Below the pieces are notes generated by a model that saw only the letters and a program-made list of their open reading frames with translations, searched no databases and was not told where the DNA came from. 64,000 nt of DNA from Spirosoma agri (GTDB lineage Bacteria > Bacteroidota > Bacteroidia > Cytophagales > Spirosomataceae). The first letter of the stretch is position 1. Each line of letters begins with the position of its first letter. Position numbers and translations under genes: made by a program. Location of the stretch: assembly GCF_010747415.1 (NCBI RefSeq), contig NZ_JAAGNZ010000001.1:248001-312000 (forward strand), given 5' to 3'. Below, piece after piece: positions 7,423-16,466 of the stretch.

Positions 7423-8574
7423 TTAGCTTTTGGTCGAAGGGATGAGAACGGGCTTGATGCAGTTGTCCAGCTTATTGGCAAAAATGTTGTAAGCATCCGC
7501 CACATCCTCCAGCGGCACCCGGTGGGTAATCATCGCTTTAGGATTGAGAATACCGTTTTGCACATGCTCAATTAGCCGGGGGAGCAACCGTTTTACCGAA
7601 GCCTGATTCGCCCGAATCGTAATGCCCTTGTTCACGACGTTTCCGATCGGGACCAGATTGTCGGTAGGACCGTAAACGCCGACGATCGAAACAATACCCC
7701 CTTTTTTAACGGAGTTGATCGCCCAGTGCAGGGCCGTTGCCGAACCGGCCTGTATCAGTAACTTACGTCCGGTGATGGTTTGCAGAGCACTGCCAGCCGC
7801 TTCCGCGCCTACCGCATCAATACAAACGTCCGCGCCCATCCAATCGGTTATTTTCTTGATGAATACCACCGGGTCGTCCATCTCCGTGAAATTGTAGGCC
7901 TCACAAGGCGCGTAATTGCGCACGAATTCCAGCCGGTATTCGACCTTATCGAGTACAATGACGCGTCCGGCTCCGAACAACCAGGCGCACCGGGCGGCCA
8001 TAATACCCACCGGGCCCGCCCCAAAGACCACAACTGTATCGCCCGGTTGTATACCGCCCATTTCAGCCGCCTGATAGCCTGTTGGTACAACGTCCGTTAA
8101 GAGAACGGCATCATCGGGGTCCATATCCGGCGGAATAACTGTTGGGCCAAAATTGGCGTAAGGGACCCGAACATATTCTGCCTGACCGCCATCATAGCCA
8201 CCCGCTGTGTGCGAATAGCCGAAAATGCCGCCTACTGCCGAGGCCTGCGTATTTGACTCGTGACAGTTACCATAAAGGCCTTGCTGACAAAACGTGCATT
8301 TTCCGCAGGCAATGTTGAAGGGAACCAGTACCTGGTCACCAACCTTGATCTTGTGTACTTCTGGCCCAATCTGATCCACTATGCCAATAAATTCATGGCC
8401 AAAGGTCATCCCAACGCGTGTGTCGGGAACGTTGCCGTTGTACAAATGGAGATCAGAGCCACAAATACAGGAGCGCGTAACCCGTATAATAGCGTCCTCG
8501 GGGTGCTTGATCTCGGGGTAAGGTTTGGAATCAATGCGGACTCGTCGAGGCCCCCGGTAATTCATGGCTAACAT
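7423..8574 (-). CDS. Zinc-dependent alcohol/formaldehyde-type dehydrogenase (MDR family)
   Basis: A medium-chain dehydrogenase of 383 residues, closest in layout to glutathione-independent formaldehyde dehydrogenase or threonine-dehydrogenase-like enzymes. Catalytic zinc ligands are in SCICGSDLH (about 35-43) and GHEF (about 59-62). The structural zinc loop is CGKCTFCQQGLYGNC. The Rossmann fold has VVFGAGPVGIMAA (about 182-194), followed by an Asp (VLDK) that favours NAD. It probably oxidises an alcohol or aldehyde. The substrate is not readable. It is the first gene of a two-gene minus-strand unit with the downstream membrane-anchored protein. Confidence 0.92.
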   Translation of the reverse strand: MLAMNYRGPRRVRIDSKPYPEIKHPEDAIIRVTRSCICGSDLHLYNGNVPDTRVGMTFGHEFIGIVDQIGPEVHKIKVGDQVLVPFNIACGKCTFCQQGLYGNCHESNTQASAVGGIFGYSHTAGGYDGGQAEYVRVPYANFGPTVIPPDMDPDDAVLLTDVVPTGYQAAEMGGIQPGDTVVVFGAGPVGIMAARCAWLFGAGRVIVLDKVEYRLEFVRNYAPCEAYNFTEMDDPVVFIKKITDWMGADVCIDAVGAEAAGSALQTITGRKLLIQAGSATALHWAINSVKKGGIVSIVGVYGPTDNLVPIGNVVNKGITIRANQASVKRLLPRLIEHVQNGILNPKAMITHRVPLEDVADAYNIFANKLDNCIKPVLIPSTKS

Positions 8575-8601
8575 AGGCTGCGTTCTGATTAGTTGTTCGA
8601 T

Positions 8602-8940
8602 TTATTGATTCGTTCCACTTCCTGATGATTGACGGCTCATCTTCGCGCCGGATTTCTTACTCGGGCTGGTGCCTCCCTGACCGCCCGTCGATGAACCGTT
8701 TCCTACGGAAGATCGAGGGGTAGTCGGCGAGCCGCTTTTAGCGTCTGCGCGGCTTTGCCGTTGTTCCTTATCTTTCGAGTAGGGAACGCCGTTGCCTTGC
8801 GTCTGGCTCGTATTGGCTTTTTCGGCATAATTTACGGGTGCGGCCCCGCGTTGCCCTTTGCTGACGCTACCCGACTGAGCCTGACCACTTAGTTGGCCGC
8901 CCAGTACAAGGAACGTGATTATAGCTGCAATTTTTTTCAT
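8602..8940 (-). CDS. Small secreted Gly/Ser-rich protein
   Basis: A 112-residue protein with an N-terminal signal peptide (MKKIAAIITFLVLGG, likely cleaved after SGQAQ near residue 22). The rest is a low-complexity, unstructured region rich in Gly, Ser, Gln and Lys. There is no enzymatic motif. The gene lies 27 bases upstream of the dehydrogenase on the same strand and might be its promoter-proximal partner. Function unknown. Confidence 0.65.
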   Translation of the reverse strand: MKKIAAIITFLVLGGQLSGQAQSGSVSKGQRGAAPVNYAEKANTSQTQGNGVPYSKDKEQRQSRADAKSGSPTTPRSSVGNGSSTGGQGGTSPSKKSGAKMSRQSSGSGTNQ

Positions 8941-9092
8941 GTGTTGAGTCGCCAGCTTACACTGGGCTTTACTGGGTATTCGTGGGTTACATTCGGTCTA
9001 ACCAACGGCTATATGGCAGGAAGACACGTAAAGGACCGATTCCCGGTTAGGCAAAGGCTAGTTCGTACAAGTGTCACGACATCGGAGCTTGA

Positions 9093-9869
9093 CTAGTCTC
9101 TGGGATCTCGCTTGTCGCTTATCGAATCGATAACCAGCTTCGCCAAACTGATCGAGCCTTGCTTTATTGTTGCTATATCACCGGGCATCTGGGCCACTAC
9201 GCTGAACACATGGTTATTGAACAGTACGTGCAGGGATTTTTTGCCCGGCTCCCAAATGGCTTTATCGCCTACTCCGCTTATAGCTTGACCGGTAGGCGTG
9301 TCTTTTGCCGTGGCGGTAAGGGGTGGCGTCGGGTGCGTTATACCTTCGAGGGGAGCTGATGGGTCGGCACCGCGCGTCGAATCCTGCTTCGCGGTGGCAG
9401 TTGTTGTGCTGGCTGGTACTTCCGCGCCCGTACCCGATGTGATTGGGCCAGACAGGGGCGGCTTGACGGCGGTATTCTGGTTGATCGCTTTATTGGCCTC
9501 CGGCTCGAACAACTTATTGAAAAAGTATTCCGACTGGTAGACCGATTCAAAGGGTTTTTCGCTTTCCAGATGGAAACCAATCTTGTTCGAACCCCACCGC
9601 AACTCACAACTATTAAGTTCGCTAACTTTCTCTAACTCTACCGTTTCACCTAACTGGAACAGATTCCGCACGAATTCTTCGGGCAGGTAGTTGCAGGGTT
9701 CCTGGTAATGATAATCGGTGCTGAGCAGGTAAACTCCCGTAACTCGTCGAGCTTCGTGCGCGTCCCCCAAACCAGCGGCACTGCCGGTATCCATGTTATC
9801 GCGGTCTTGCGTCGAGCAGGCGACTAAACTCATCCCGAGAAGTAATACGTTTAGTTGTCTCGTGCTCAT
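9093..9869 (-). CDS. Lipoprotein of unknown function
   Basis: The start is set at the ATG ending at 9869 because the protein then opens with a lipoprotein signal, MSTRQLNVLLLGMSLVACST, whose lipobox is LVAC. A longer frame starts at 9938 but would bury the signal. The mature protein of about 240 residues has two parts. The first (TGVYLLSTDYHYQEPCNYLP onward) reads like a folded beta domain, and the C-terminal part (LHVLFNNHVFSVVAQ and GDIATIKQGSISLAKLV) like a second. They are separated by a Thr/Ala/Pro-rich linker. Likely outer-membrane or periplasmic. No family recognised. Confidence 0.75.
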   Translation of the reverse strand: MSTRQLNVLLLGMSLVACSTQDRDNMDTGSAAGLGDAHEARRVTGVYLLSTDYHYQEPCNYLPEEFVRNLFQLGETVELEKVSELNSCELRWGSNKIGFHLESEKPFESVYQSEYFFNKLFEPEANKAINQNTAVKPPLSGPITSGTGAEVPASTTTATAKQDSTRGADPSAPLEGITHPTPPLTATAKDTPTGQAISGVGDKAIWEPGKKSLHVLFNNHVFSVVAQMPGDIATIKQGSISLAKLVIDSISDKRDPRD

Positions 9870-10152
9870 TCCTGAAAAATAAAAAGTAACAGACCGATTG
9901 GTTGATTGTACAACTGCCCCGCTCAGAACTAGCCCCACTCTGTCAAGGCTATTGTGAGGATTCGGTCACGAGGCCCGCAGGTACTTTCAATCGTTAATCC
10001 GTTACCTCATTTCAGATCATGTCCTTCAATCATTTACGCAAAACCAGCGGTAGTGCAGTCGGTTGTGCGCTGGAGTTTGCCATCCTTTAGCCGACTCCAG
10101 CACTACGGTTTGATCCAACCGATGCTTGTTTCATTTATAAATCCAGTACGAT

Positions 10153-10509
10153 ATGAAACCAATACCAACAAGAGTTCACGGATTGCTCGACTACACGACG
10201 GGCGCACTGTTTATGGCATCTCCCTGGCTGCTTGGCTTTGCCAGCAATGATGCAGCCCGTCGTGTTGCTGTTGGTACAGGGATTGCCGTAATTGGTCTAT
10301 CAACGCTGACAGATTATGAGGCCGGTTTGTCCAAACGAATTCCGATGGCTACTCACCTGACTGTCGATAGATAGAGTGGTGTGTTGGTAGCCGCTTCGCC
10401 CTGGTTGTTGGGGTTCGCCAAACGGATTAGCTGGCCACATGTTGCGTTTGGCTTACTCGAACTAGGGGCAGGATTAGTAACACAGAGCAAGCCTGCTTAC
10501 GATCAATAA
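10153..10509 (+). pseudogene. SPW-repeat membrane protein with an in-frame TAG stop
   Basis: The frame encodes a small membrane protein of the SPW family, with two copies of the signature A-S-P-W-L-L-G-F (about residues 22-29 and 81-88), each in a hydrophobic segment. Codon 74 (10372-10374) is TAG, and the frame continues open and homologous to 10509. Without the TAG the product would be about 118 residues, a normal SPW length, with the second repeat intact. Translation would otherwise stop after the first half (73 residues). It is a recent nonsense mutation, a sequencing error or, less likely, readthrough. SPW proteins have no firmly established role. Confidence 0.82.
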
Positions 10510-10598
10510 AGGCCGATCGAATATGTACTACTGCCGAGTCTGGGCTGGACAGACCCAACCGCTGGCTACCGGGAACCCTCTATTCAGGCACGTCGTCG

Positions 10599-11507
10599 TT
10601 AGTCCTTCTTGAAGTCAGCCAGTGTTCCCCGGATAACGGTGCGCAGCTTACTGTTTTTAAGTGCCAGATTTCCGTCTTTGTCGATCAGTTTGCAACTCAT
10701 TGTTACCAGGAAAGGCGTATCCTTTTTATCGAACAACATCTTGGGCAATAAGCTCAGTGACTGACCCGGTTTGACTGTAACGGGAAATACAACCGGCGTG
10801 GTTGCCTGCTTCCTGATCAAGATCGGCTCGGGCTGATAACCCTGGGCAATTTCCTTACCATCGATTGACACCGTGTACCGCGTATCGGTAAATGTAAACG
10901 CGAACGTGTTGTCGTTGGTTATGGCTACTTTCGCAGCAACATCGGTGCGCTTTAGCCCCAGTTTGCCGAAATCGATGTCTTCAATTTTGATCTTCGGCAG
11001 GTAGTAGGTCGGTAACCGGCGCGTAATAGTTGGACTAAACGTGCGCTTACCCAGAATGGGTATATCCAGATCAAAGCGACTACGAATAGTGTAGGTCGTG
11101 CTGTCGATATCCTTCCTGTCTAACGTTTTCAGCACTTGCATCAGCTTTTTATTGAGCACGGTCACGGGCAGCGTCACATAGCTACTATCGCCTGATTCTA
11201 TGGTAATGGGCTTTGCATACGTATCTTCGACGATGGGTGTGTTGGCCATCAAAATTGTATAAGACAGCCGACTGGCTTTAAAACCTACCGGTAATGGGTT
11301 GTCGATGAGCATCTTTACCGTCATCTTGATTCGGTCGTCATCGATATCGTCTATGCTGAGCGTACTCATCTCAAGCCGGGGTTTAAGCGTGTTGTCATAC
11401 GGACCGCCTTCGGCCACAGCGTTGCTCTTCAACCGACTGTACCAGATATACGCACCAGCGATACCAATCAGCAGCAGTGCAAGCGCAATAATCCATCCTT
11501 TTTTCAT
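10599..11507 (-). CDS. LEA type 2 (water-stress/hypersensitive-response domain) protein
   Basis: A 302-residue protein with an N-terminal membrane anchor (WIIALALLLIGIAGAYIWY, about residues 5-23). It has two LEA-2/WHy-like beta domains: residues about 50-150, with MTVKMLIDNPLPVGFKASRL, and about 165-280, with VAAKVAITNDNTFAFTFTDT. The pattern of a conserved N-P or N-x-x-F after paired strands is typical of this fold, which is tied to desiccation and stress protection. It likely sits in the periplasm facing away from the inner membrane. The two-domain arrangement is read from internal similarity, not a search. Confidence 0.8.
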   Translation of the reverse strand: MKKGWIIALALLLIGIAGAYIWYSRLKSNAVAEGGPYDNTLKPRLEMSTLSIDDIDDDRIKMTVKMLIDNPLPVGFKASRLSYTILMANTPIVEDTYAKPITIESGDSSYVTLPVTVLNKKLMQVLKTLDRKDIDSTTYTIRSRFDLDIPILGKRTFSPTITRRLPTYYLPKIKIEDIDFGKLGLKRTDVAAKVAITNDNTFAFTFTDTRYTVSIDGKEIAQGYQPEPILIRKQATTPVVFPVTVKPGQSLSLLPKMLFDKKDTPFLVTMSCKLIDKDGNLALKNSKLRTVIRGTLADFKKD

Positions 11508-11766
11508 AGCGTCCGTGGTCGTAAAATTTTGTTTAATTCTATAGGTATGCCCAGTTGTGTCAACTATGGCAAATGGAGTAGCCTGTCGTGTGTGTTAATC
11601 CCACGGTCGGGCATTTACTTGGTCGTGTGTAGATGCATATACGCCCTCTTCTCGCCGTTGCTACATCAGGTAGGCTGGCTAACGGGCCATTTGGCGTACG
11701 CGTTTTAATCTTGTGCCGGATGGTAAGCAGATAGAAGCTGCAGCTACAACCAGTTGTGTAGATAAT

Positions 11767-11799
11767 AAGCAGGCCATCCTGTAAAAGAATGGCCTGCTT
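11767..11799. terminator. Hairpin terminator downstream of the DUF4142 gene
   Basis: Inverted repeat AAGCAGGCCAT (11767-11777) and ATGGCCTGCTT (11789-11799) with an 11-base loop. It lies just past the 3' end of the minus-strand DUF4142 gene. The rest of 11508-11868 has no convincing gene. Confidence 0.65.
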
Positions 11800-11868
11800 C
11801 ATTCAGTCAAAAAAACGCTTCAGAAGAGCAACGGGATAAGTACCTGTTGGCCCATCCTGGCCCTCGCT

Positions 11869-12498
11869 TTACATTTTCATCTCGATTTGTTTCGCTACTT
11901 TCAAATGCGTTTTCACGAGTGGGTGCGCGGCTTTACCAATTCCTTTCAAACTGGCATCAGAGGCTGTTGAAACAACCGTTGACATCACTTTGTCGAGTTT
12001 TTCATGACCTTTCACACCACTTTCATCCATATACATTTTATCCAGAGCTGACCCCGAAGCACCCTGCATTTTGGTGATTATGGCCTGCGTTTCTGCGTCA
12101 GGCTCTGATGGTAAGATGACTCCTTTAGCACTGGCAATCTCCTGCAACTTTGCGGACAAACCCGTTTGTTCGTCTACTTCGGCCTGAGCGAATTGACGTA
12201 CTTCAGGGCTGCTGGCTTTTTGTACTGCCACGCGGCTTACTTCCAGTTGCATCATACCGCCCTTGGCTACCTCCAGCATCAGGTTTTGGTCCGCACTGGA
12301 AAGCTTAGCTGGCGTGGCCGCTACCGCACTTACAGCCGCAGCTCCTTTTTTATTTTGGCTGTCAAATTCAGCCTTAGTTTCTTTACCGACCATCGTGGCC
12401 GTACCCGAACTCATGCTGCCGCTGTTCTGCTGGGCGAATGTCGCTCCGGTTACTAGCAAGGCCATCAACAGGCCCAGGCTCATTGATTTGGTTTTCAT
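11869..12498 (-). CDS. DUF4142 secreted protein
   Basis: A 209-residue protein whose start is the ATG ending at 12498, which gives a clean signal peptide (MKTKSMSLGLLMALLVTGAT, cleaved near FAQQ). The mature part has a low-complexity Ser/Gly/Ala leader. An all-helical DUF4142 domain follows, with marks such as LEVAKGGMMQLEVSRVAVQK and SSPEVRQFAQAEVDEQTGL. The fold resembles ferritin-like four-helix proteins, but no iron ligands are evident. The localisation is periplasm or outer membrane. Such genes are common in stress-related regions of soil Bacteroidota. The exact role is unknown. Confidence 0.88.
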   Translation of the reverse strand: MKTKSMSLGLLMALLVTGATFAQQNSGSMSSGTATMVGKETKAEFDSQNKKGAAAVSAVAATPAKLSSADQNLMLEVAKGGMMQLEVSRVAVQKASSPEVRQFAQAEVDEQTGLSAKLQEIASAKGVILPSEPDAETQAIITKMQGASGSALDKMYMDESGVKGHEKLDKVMSTVVSTASDASLKGIGKAAHPLVKTHLKVAKQIEMKM

Positions 12499-13074
12499 AA
12501 CGTGCACTACTTTCTTGTGAGTTAACTACTAATTGGACCGGTCTAACGGTTAATCTTGTACGATTGTTTAGTGATGTATCATCCTGTGAGCGAATGAGTT
12601 CCGCTGTGACCGTTACCTAACTTTCGTCATCAATCACCAACCACAGACAGGAATGCCAGTGCTGGTCTTTTCCCCGGTCAGGTCTTGACATTCGCTCTCT
12701 TTTCGAAGGGCTTATACAACGAGAGTTCATACGAAAACGATGTTTTTTCGTCGGATTAACGCGGATAACTAAACTGGCCTTATTCTCCCGTTTCAGCGTC
12801 AGGTGCATCGACTGTTTAGATTCCGGGGACCTTTTCTGGCATAGACCAATGAACAACATCAGGACGGAGAGACCCGGAAGAATTTACTCTGCCAGCTTTG
12901 CCGCGATTGAAACCAAAATCTGTTCAGGAATGGCGAAGGAATGTGTCACATGCCCGTTCCTTCGAAGGTTCTATGCATTGTCAAACGATTCGGCCGAACG
13001 GAGGTAGTGTGGCGTGTATCCGTTAGCACCAACAAGCTACGGGCTTTAGAACCGCCAAGTGAACCAACACTAGT
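12499..13074. other. Intergenic region without a recognisable gene
   Basis: About 575 bases. Short frames on both strands encode nothing family-like. I see no tRNA, strong hairpin or Bacteroidota promoter apart from the region directly upstream of the DUF4142 gene, which should contain that gene's promoter. Confidence 0.5.
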
Positions 13075-13080
13075 TTTAGG

Positions 13081-13548
13081 CAAGATCCACAAACAACGTA
13101 TTCACAGCCCCCTTTCCCCGGTCAGAAACAAGCCTTTCCGGGATCGGACGCTGATATGCAGCCTAAAGCAGACCACAGTGAGTAGTCTTACCGGGGTTCA
13201 GGCAAGTTAACAGGACGTAAAGCACGGATCACCGGGGAGACTCCCGCATTGGTCGGGCCGTAGTGATTGCCTTTGACCGCGAAGGTGCTGATTTCTTACC
13301 TCAATGAAAACAAAGATGCGCAACAAACAGCCCGCTACGTAGAAGCAGCCGGCCAGAAAGCTGTGCTCGTGCCGGGCGACATCAGCGACGAAAGCCACTG
13401 TCAGCAGCTTATCCAGCGCGCGGTCGATGAATTGGGCGGACTGGATATTCTGGTCAATAATGCGGCCTTTCAGATGGCGCACGAATCGTTGCAGGAGATT
13501 TCTAGTGAAGAACTGGATCGCACGTTCCGGACGGTAGTCCGGCCTTGA
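13081..13548 (+). pseudogene. Short-chain dehydrogenase (SDR) pseudogene, N-terminal half
   Basis: Read across frames, this is the start of an SDR of the general-stress GSP39/YhdG-like group. The proline-rich leader is QDPQTTYSQPPFPGQKQAFP, then MQPKADHSE, TAG at 13183, SYRGSGKLTGRKARITG (the Rossmann glycine motif begins), a frameshift near 13220, and DSRIGRAVVIAF. A short deletion before ISYLNENKDAQQTARY follows, then VPGDISDESHCQQL and LDILVNNAAFQMAHESLQ. The cofactor-binding NNAA motif is kept. The catalytic Tyr-x-x-x-Lys half is gone; the frame ends at 13548 after RTFRT. No start codon remains. Clearly dead as an enzyme. Confidence 0.85.
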
Positions 13549-13773
13549 TGATGGGGTTCATCCAGGATAGCCAGCTTCATACGTCATTAGAACAAACCCG
13601 TGACCGGCATTTCAACGTACCAAGTGCCGACAAGAAAAAGAATCGTGCCAGCATTCCCGCCCCTCAAAGCCAGCCGGGTGCCGATGCCTGGCAAACCGGT
13701 TCCGTTACCCAACTACCTGCCCTTATGAAGCGAAAACAGCATTAAGTTTTCGTGGTATACCCGCTCTTGACGC

Positions 13774-14826
13774 TTACTCGCCTGAAGGTCGTTTGACGTA
13801 ATCGGCCAGATTGACGGGCGTACCAAAATCGGGCGATCCGTCGGTTTTCCAGCTAAAAGGCTGCATCCGGGCCGATCGGAAATCGCCACAGCCCTGTCCT
13901 GGTGCCGCATTAGCGTGATAAACCAGCCAGTTTTCTTTAGCATCGGGCGTTGTAAAAAAACTATTGTGGCCTGGACCATAGGTGCTGCCGCTGGCATAAG
14001 GGCCAAAAACCGGGTTTTGCGCTTTTGTCCACGAAGTTTGAGTGGCAAGATTCGCACTCGTGTCGGCAGAAAGTTGACCCAGGGCGTACTGATCGGTCCC
14101 GCAGAAACTGGCGGAATAAATTAGAAAGACCTTGCTGGCGTGGGGCAGAAACTCAGGCGCTTCGTTGACGCCAAACCCCTGCTTTTCCCACGTCAGTTCC
14201 GGCGCAGACACGCGAACACGTGGCCCTTCTGCCGTGTAGGGATTCGTTAGTTTACAGATATAAATGTTTTGTGAGCCGCCAAGGTCGTTTTCCCACCCTG
14301 ACCACGCGTAATACAGCTGGCCATTGATCTGACCCAGCGTACCGTCGATAGCCCATTTGTTGTCGGGTAGGTTGAGTTGTCCCCGATCCGTCCAGGTTCC
14401 GGTGGTTGGGTCAGCCGCTTTATTTTCAAGCACAAACATGCGGTGAGTAGCATCGACGCCATTGTTATCCGCTGCGTAATAAATGTACCAGGTGCCGTTG
14501 ACATTGTGAAGTTCGGGAGCCCAGATGTCGCGGGAGTTTGGGCCGGTGGTGGGCGGTGTCCAGACCGTAATGGGTCGGGCTGCGCTCAAACGGCTCATGC
14601 TGCTCGTTTTGTAGATACGCAGGTTGTTGCCGGTGGTATGCATCACGTAATAGAATCCGTCTTTGTAGGCTACCCAGGGGTCGGGGGCGGGGGAGAGGAT
14701 AGGATTTCTGAATTTGCCGGTCGTATCAACGGACGTGACAGGCGGGGTCGGGTCAGTATTGGCAGTGTCGGTTGATTTACAGGCTATCACCAGTGCCACT
14801 ACTAGCAGGAAAAGGTAATGTTTCAT
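13774..14826 (-). CDS. Glycoside hydrolase family 43 lipoprotein
   Basis: A five-bladed beta-propeller glycosidase of 350 residues, secreted as a lipoprotein (lipobox VIAC, Cys16). The three GH43 acidic residues can be placed: Asp49 in the PDPW motif (general base), Asp161 in WAIDGTL (pKa modulator) and Glu222 in VNEAPEF (general acid). Family members cleave alpha-L-arabinofuranosyl or beta-xylosyl bonds, so the likely substrate is arabinan or arabinoxylan. It is the last gene of the minus-strand SusC-SusD-GH43 locus, 97 bases after SusD, and probably trims oligosaccharides at the cell surface or in the periplasm. Confidence 0.9.
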   Translation of the reverse strand: MKHYLFLLVVALVIACKSTDTANTDPTPPVTSVDTTGKFRNPILSPAPDPWVAYKDGFYYVMHTTGNNLRIYKTSSMSRLSAARPITVWTPPTTGPNSRDIWAPELHNVNGTWYIYYAADNNGVDATHRMFVLENKAADPTTGTWTDRGQLNLPDNKWAIDGTLGQINGQLYYAWSGWENDLGGSQNIYICKLTNPYTAEGPRVRVSAPELTWEKQGFGVNEAPEFLPHASKVFLIYSASFCGTDQYALGQLSADTSANLATQTSWTKAQNPVFGPYASGSTYGPGHNSFFTTPDAKENWLVYHANAAPGQGCGDFRSARMQPFSWKTDGSPDFGTPVNLADYVKRPSGE

Positions 14827-14923
14827 CGTTGAGAAGCAAGGCTATAAGCCAGCGGCCCGCCGATCAACGTAGCCATAAAACGCTGCTTCGTTGGGTTAAT
14901 CGCCGGGTCGCTGGTCTGGTAAA

Positions 14924-16447
14924 TCAATAGTTCGGGTTTTGCGTCAGGTTCGGGTTCAGATCGCGGTCGAGTTGGGGAATAGGAAGCAATTCGCTTTTTC
15001 CCTTCACGAACGTGGAGAAAGCCGGGTCACGACTAGCGAGCTGCGGACCTAGATCACCCCAGCGGGCCAGATCGTTCCAGCGGTGGCCTTCCCCTGACAG
15101 TTCGGTTACCCGCTCGTGTTTGAGCTGCGCCAGAAACTGAGCCTGGGTCAGACCGGGCATAGCCGTGGTCAGCGTGCGCAAACCGGCCCGCTGGCGCACC
15201 TGATCGACGTAGGTATAGGCCTGCGTCGTTTTGCCGGTGGCATTCAGGGCTTCGGCGTATAGCAGCAACACATCGGCGTAGCGAATGTACCGCCAATTGT
15301 TCGGCGAGCGATACCCTTCTTCGTTTTTCCAGTGATCGTTCTGGAACTTGCGGAACCACACGCGCTTGTTATCCCGCCCGTACCGCTGGGTGAACGTCTG
15401 ACCATAAATCAGCGTTGAATCCGGACCTTTCACGTTGGTCGAGTCAAAGAAAAAAGACGCTTCCAACCGTGGATCGCGGGTACCCGTCGTTGTTTTTTCG
15501 TAGAACTCACGCGTCGGCCACCGCTGTGCTTCCCCATCCGACCAGCCGATGGAAGGCGGACCGAAAAACTGAGCGATTGACGTGCCGTAGTTCTGGTTGG
15601 GCGTCTGGCTATCATCGTCGGTGTACTCCGCCGTATTGATCTGAAACTGCCATTCAAACACCGATTCCCGGTTGTTTTCGGTGGTGATCAGAAAATTCTC
15701 GCGGTAGTTGGGCATCAGCGAATACACCGTTTTGCCCTCCCCATCTACCAGCCATTGCAACGGTGTCAGTGATTCGGTGTATTTCTGCTGCTGCATGTAG
15801 GCTTTGGCCAATAGGGCATAAGCGGCTCCTTTCGTCGCCCGTCCCAGATCAGCATTGCCGTAGGTAGTAGGCAGTATGGCTGCGGCATCGGTCAGGTCTT
15901 TTTCGATCTGTGCCCACACCTGTGCTGTTGTCGACGAAGCCGGTTTGTCCCCAACGACCGACGTTTGCAGGATCAGCGGTACGTTTCCCCACAGCGTGAC
16001 CAGGTGGTAGTAATACATCGCCCGCAAAAACTTAGCCTCGCCAATGTAGCGGTTCCGCAGGGTCGCGTCCATCTGAATGGTCGGTACATTGTCGATTACC
16101 TGATTGGCCCGGTTCACCCCGATGTAGTTATCATTCCAGATGCCAACGGCATTGCCATAATTGTAGTCCGTGATCAGAAACTGATCCATGTTGTTCACAA
16201 TATCGGTAGCCGGACTCTGGCTGCGGCCTTCATCGGATCGAATAATGTAATAAAAAGGCAGCCAGCGGGATATGCCGCCCCGGTGTGTGGTACTGTACAC
16301 CGCGTTGACCCCCGCCAGTGCATCGGCATCGGTTTTCCAGAACGATTGAGCCGTCAGCTGATTGGGGTTGACGATATCTAAATTTCGGTCGCAGGCCGAT
16401 AGCAGCGATACGGCTACCAGTCCCAGACATATAAAACTATTTTTCAT
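14924..16447 (-). CDS. SusD/RagB-family outer-membrane glycan-binding lipoprotein
   Basis: A 507-residue SusD homologue. The start at 16447 gives a lipoprotein signal ending LLSAC (lipobox Cys near residue 19), followed by the usual LDIVNPNQLT. TPR-like helices follow (for example YIGEAKFLRAMYYYHLVTLW), and the C-terminal signature reads WNDLARWGD and NPNLTQNPNY. SusD proteins cap the SusC pore and capture a glycan. The gene follows SusC by 19 bases and precedes GH43, so this is the binding part of a small polysaccharide utilisation locus, probably for an arabinose-containing glycan (inferred from GH43). Confidence 0.95.
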   Translation of the reverse strand: MKNSFICLGLVAVSLLSACDRNLDIVNPNQLTAQSFWKTDADALAGVNAVYSTTHRGGISRWLPFYYIIRSDEGRSQSPATDIVNNMDQFLITDYNYGNAVGIWNDNYIGVNRANQVIDNVPTIQMDATLRNRYIGEAKFLRAMYYYHLVTLWGNVPLILQTSVVGDKPASSTTAQVWAQIEKDLTDAAAILPTTYGNADLGRATKGAAYALLAKAYMQQQKYTESLTPLQWLVDGEGKTVYSLMPNYRENFLITTENNRESVFEWQFQINTAEYTDDDSQTPNQNYGTSIAQFFGPPSIGWSDGEAQRWPTREFYEKTTTGTRDPRLEASFFFDSTNVKGPDSTLIYGQTFTQRYGRDNKRVWFRKFQNDHWKNEEGYRSPNNWRYIRYADVLLLYAEALNATGKTTQAYTYVDQVRQRAGLRTLTTAMPGLTQAQFLAQLKHERVTELSGEGHRWNDLARWGDLGPQLASRDPAFSTFVKGKSELLPIPQLDRDLNPNLTQNPNY

Positions 16448-16466
16448 GGATGCGATTCGTTTTTGG

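Noticed and set aside
10372-10374. Programmed stop-codon recoding
   Set aside because: Different stops (TAG, TAA, TGA) occur at different broken genes and no recoding signal is visible.
12617-12859. 80-codon minus-strand frame in the 12.5-13.1 kb gap
   Set aside because: Basic, low-complexity composition with no family, signal or nearby promoter.
13549-13745. Small plus-strand frame after the SDR pseudogene
   Set aside because: It has a low-complexity, non-family sequence and probably belongs to decayed DNA.
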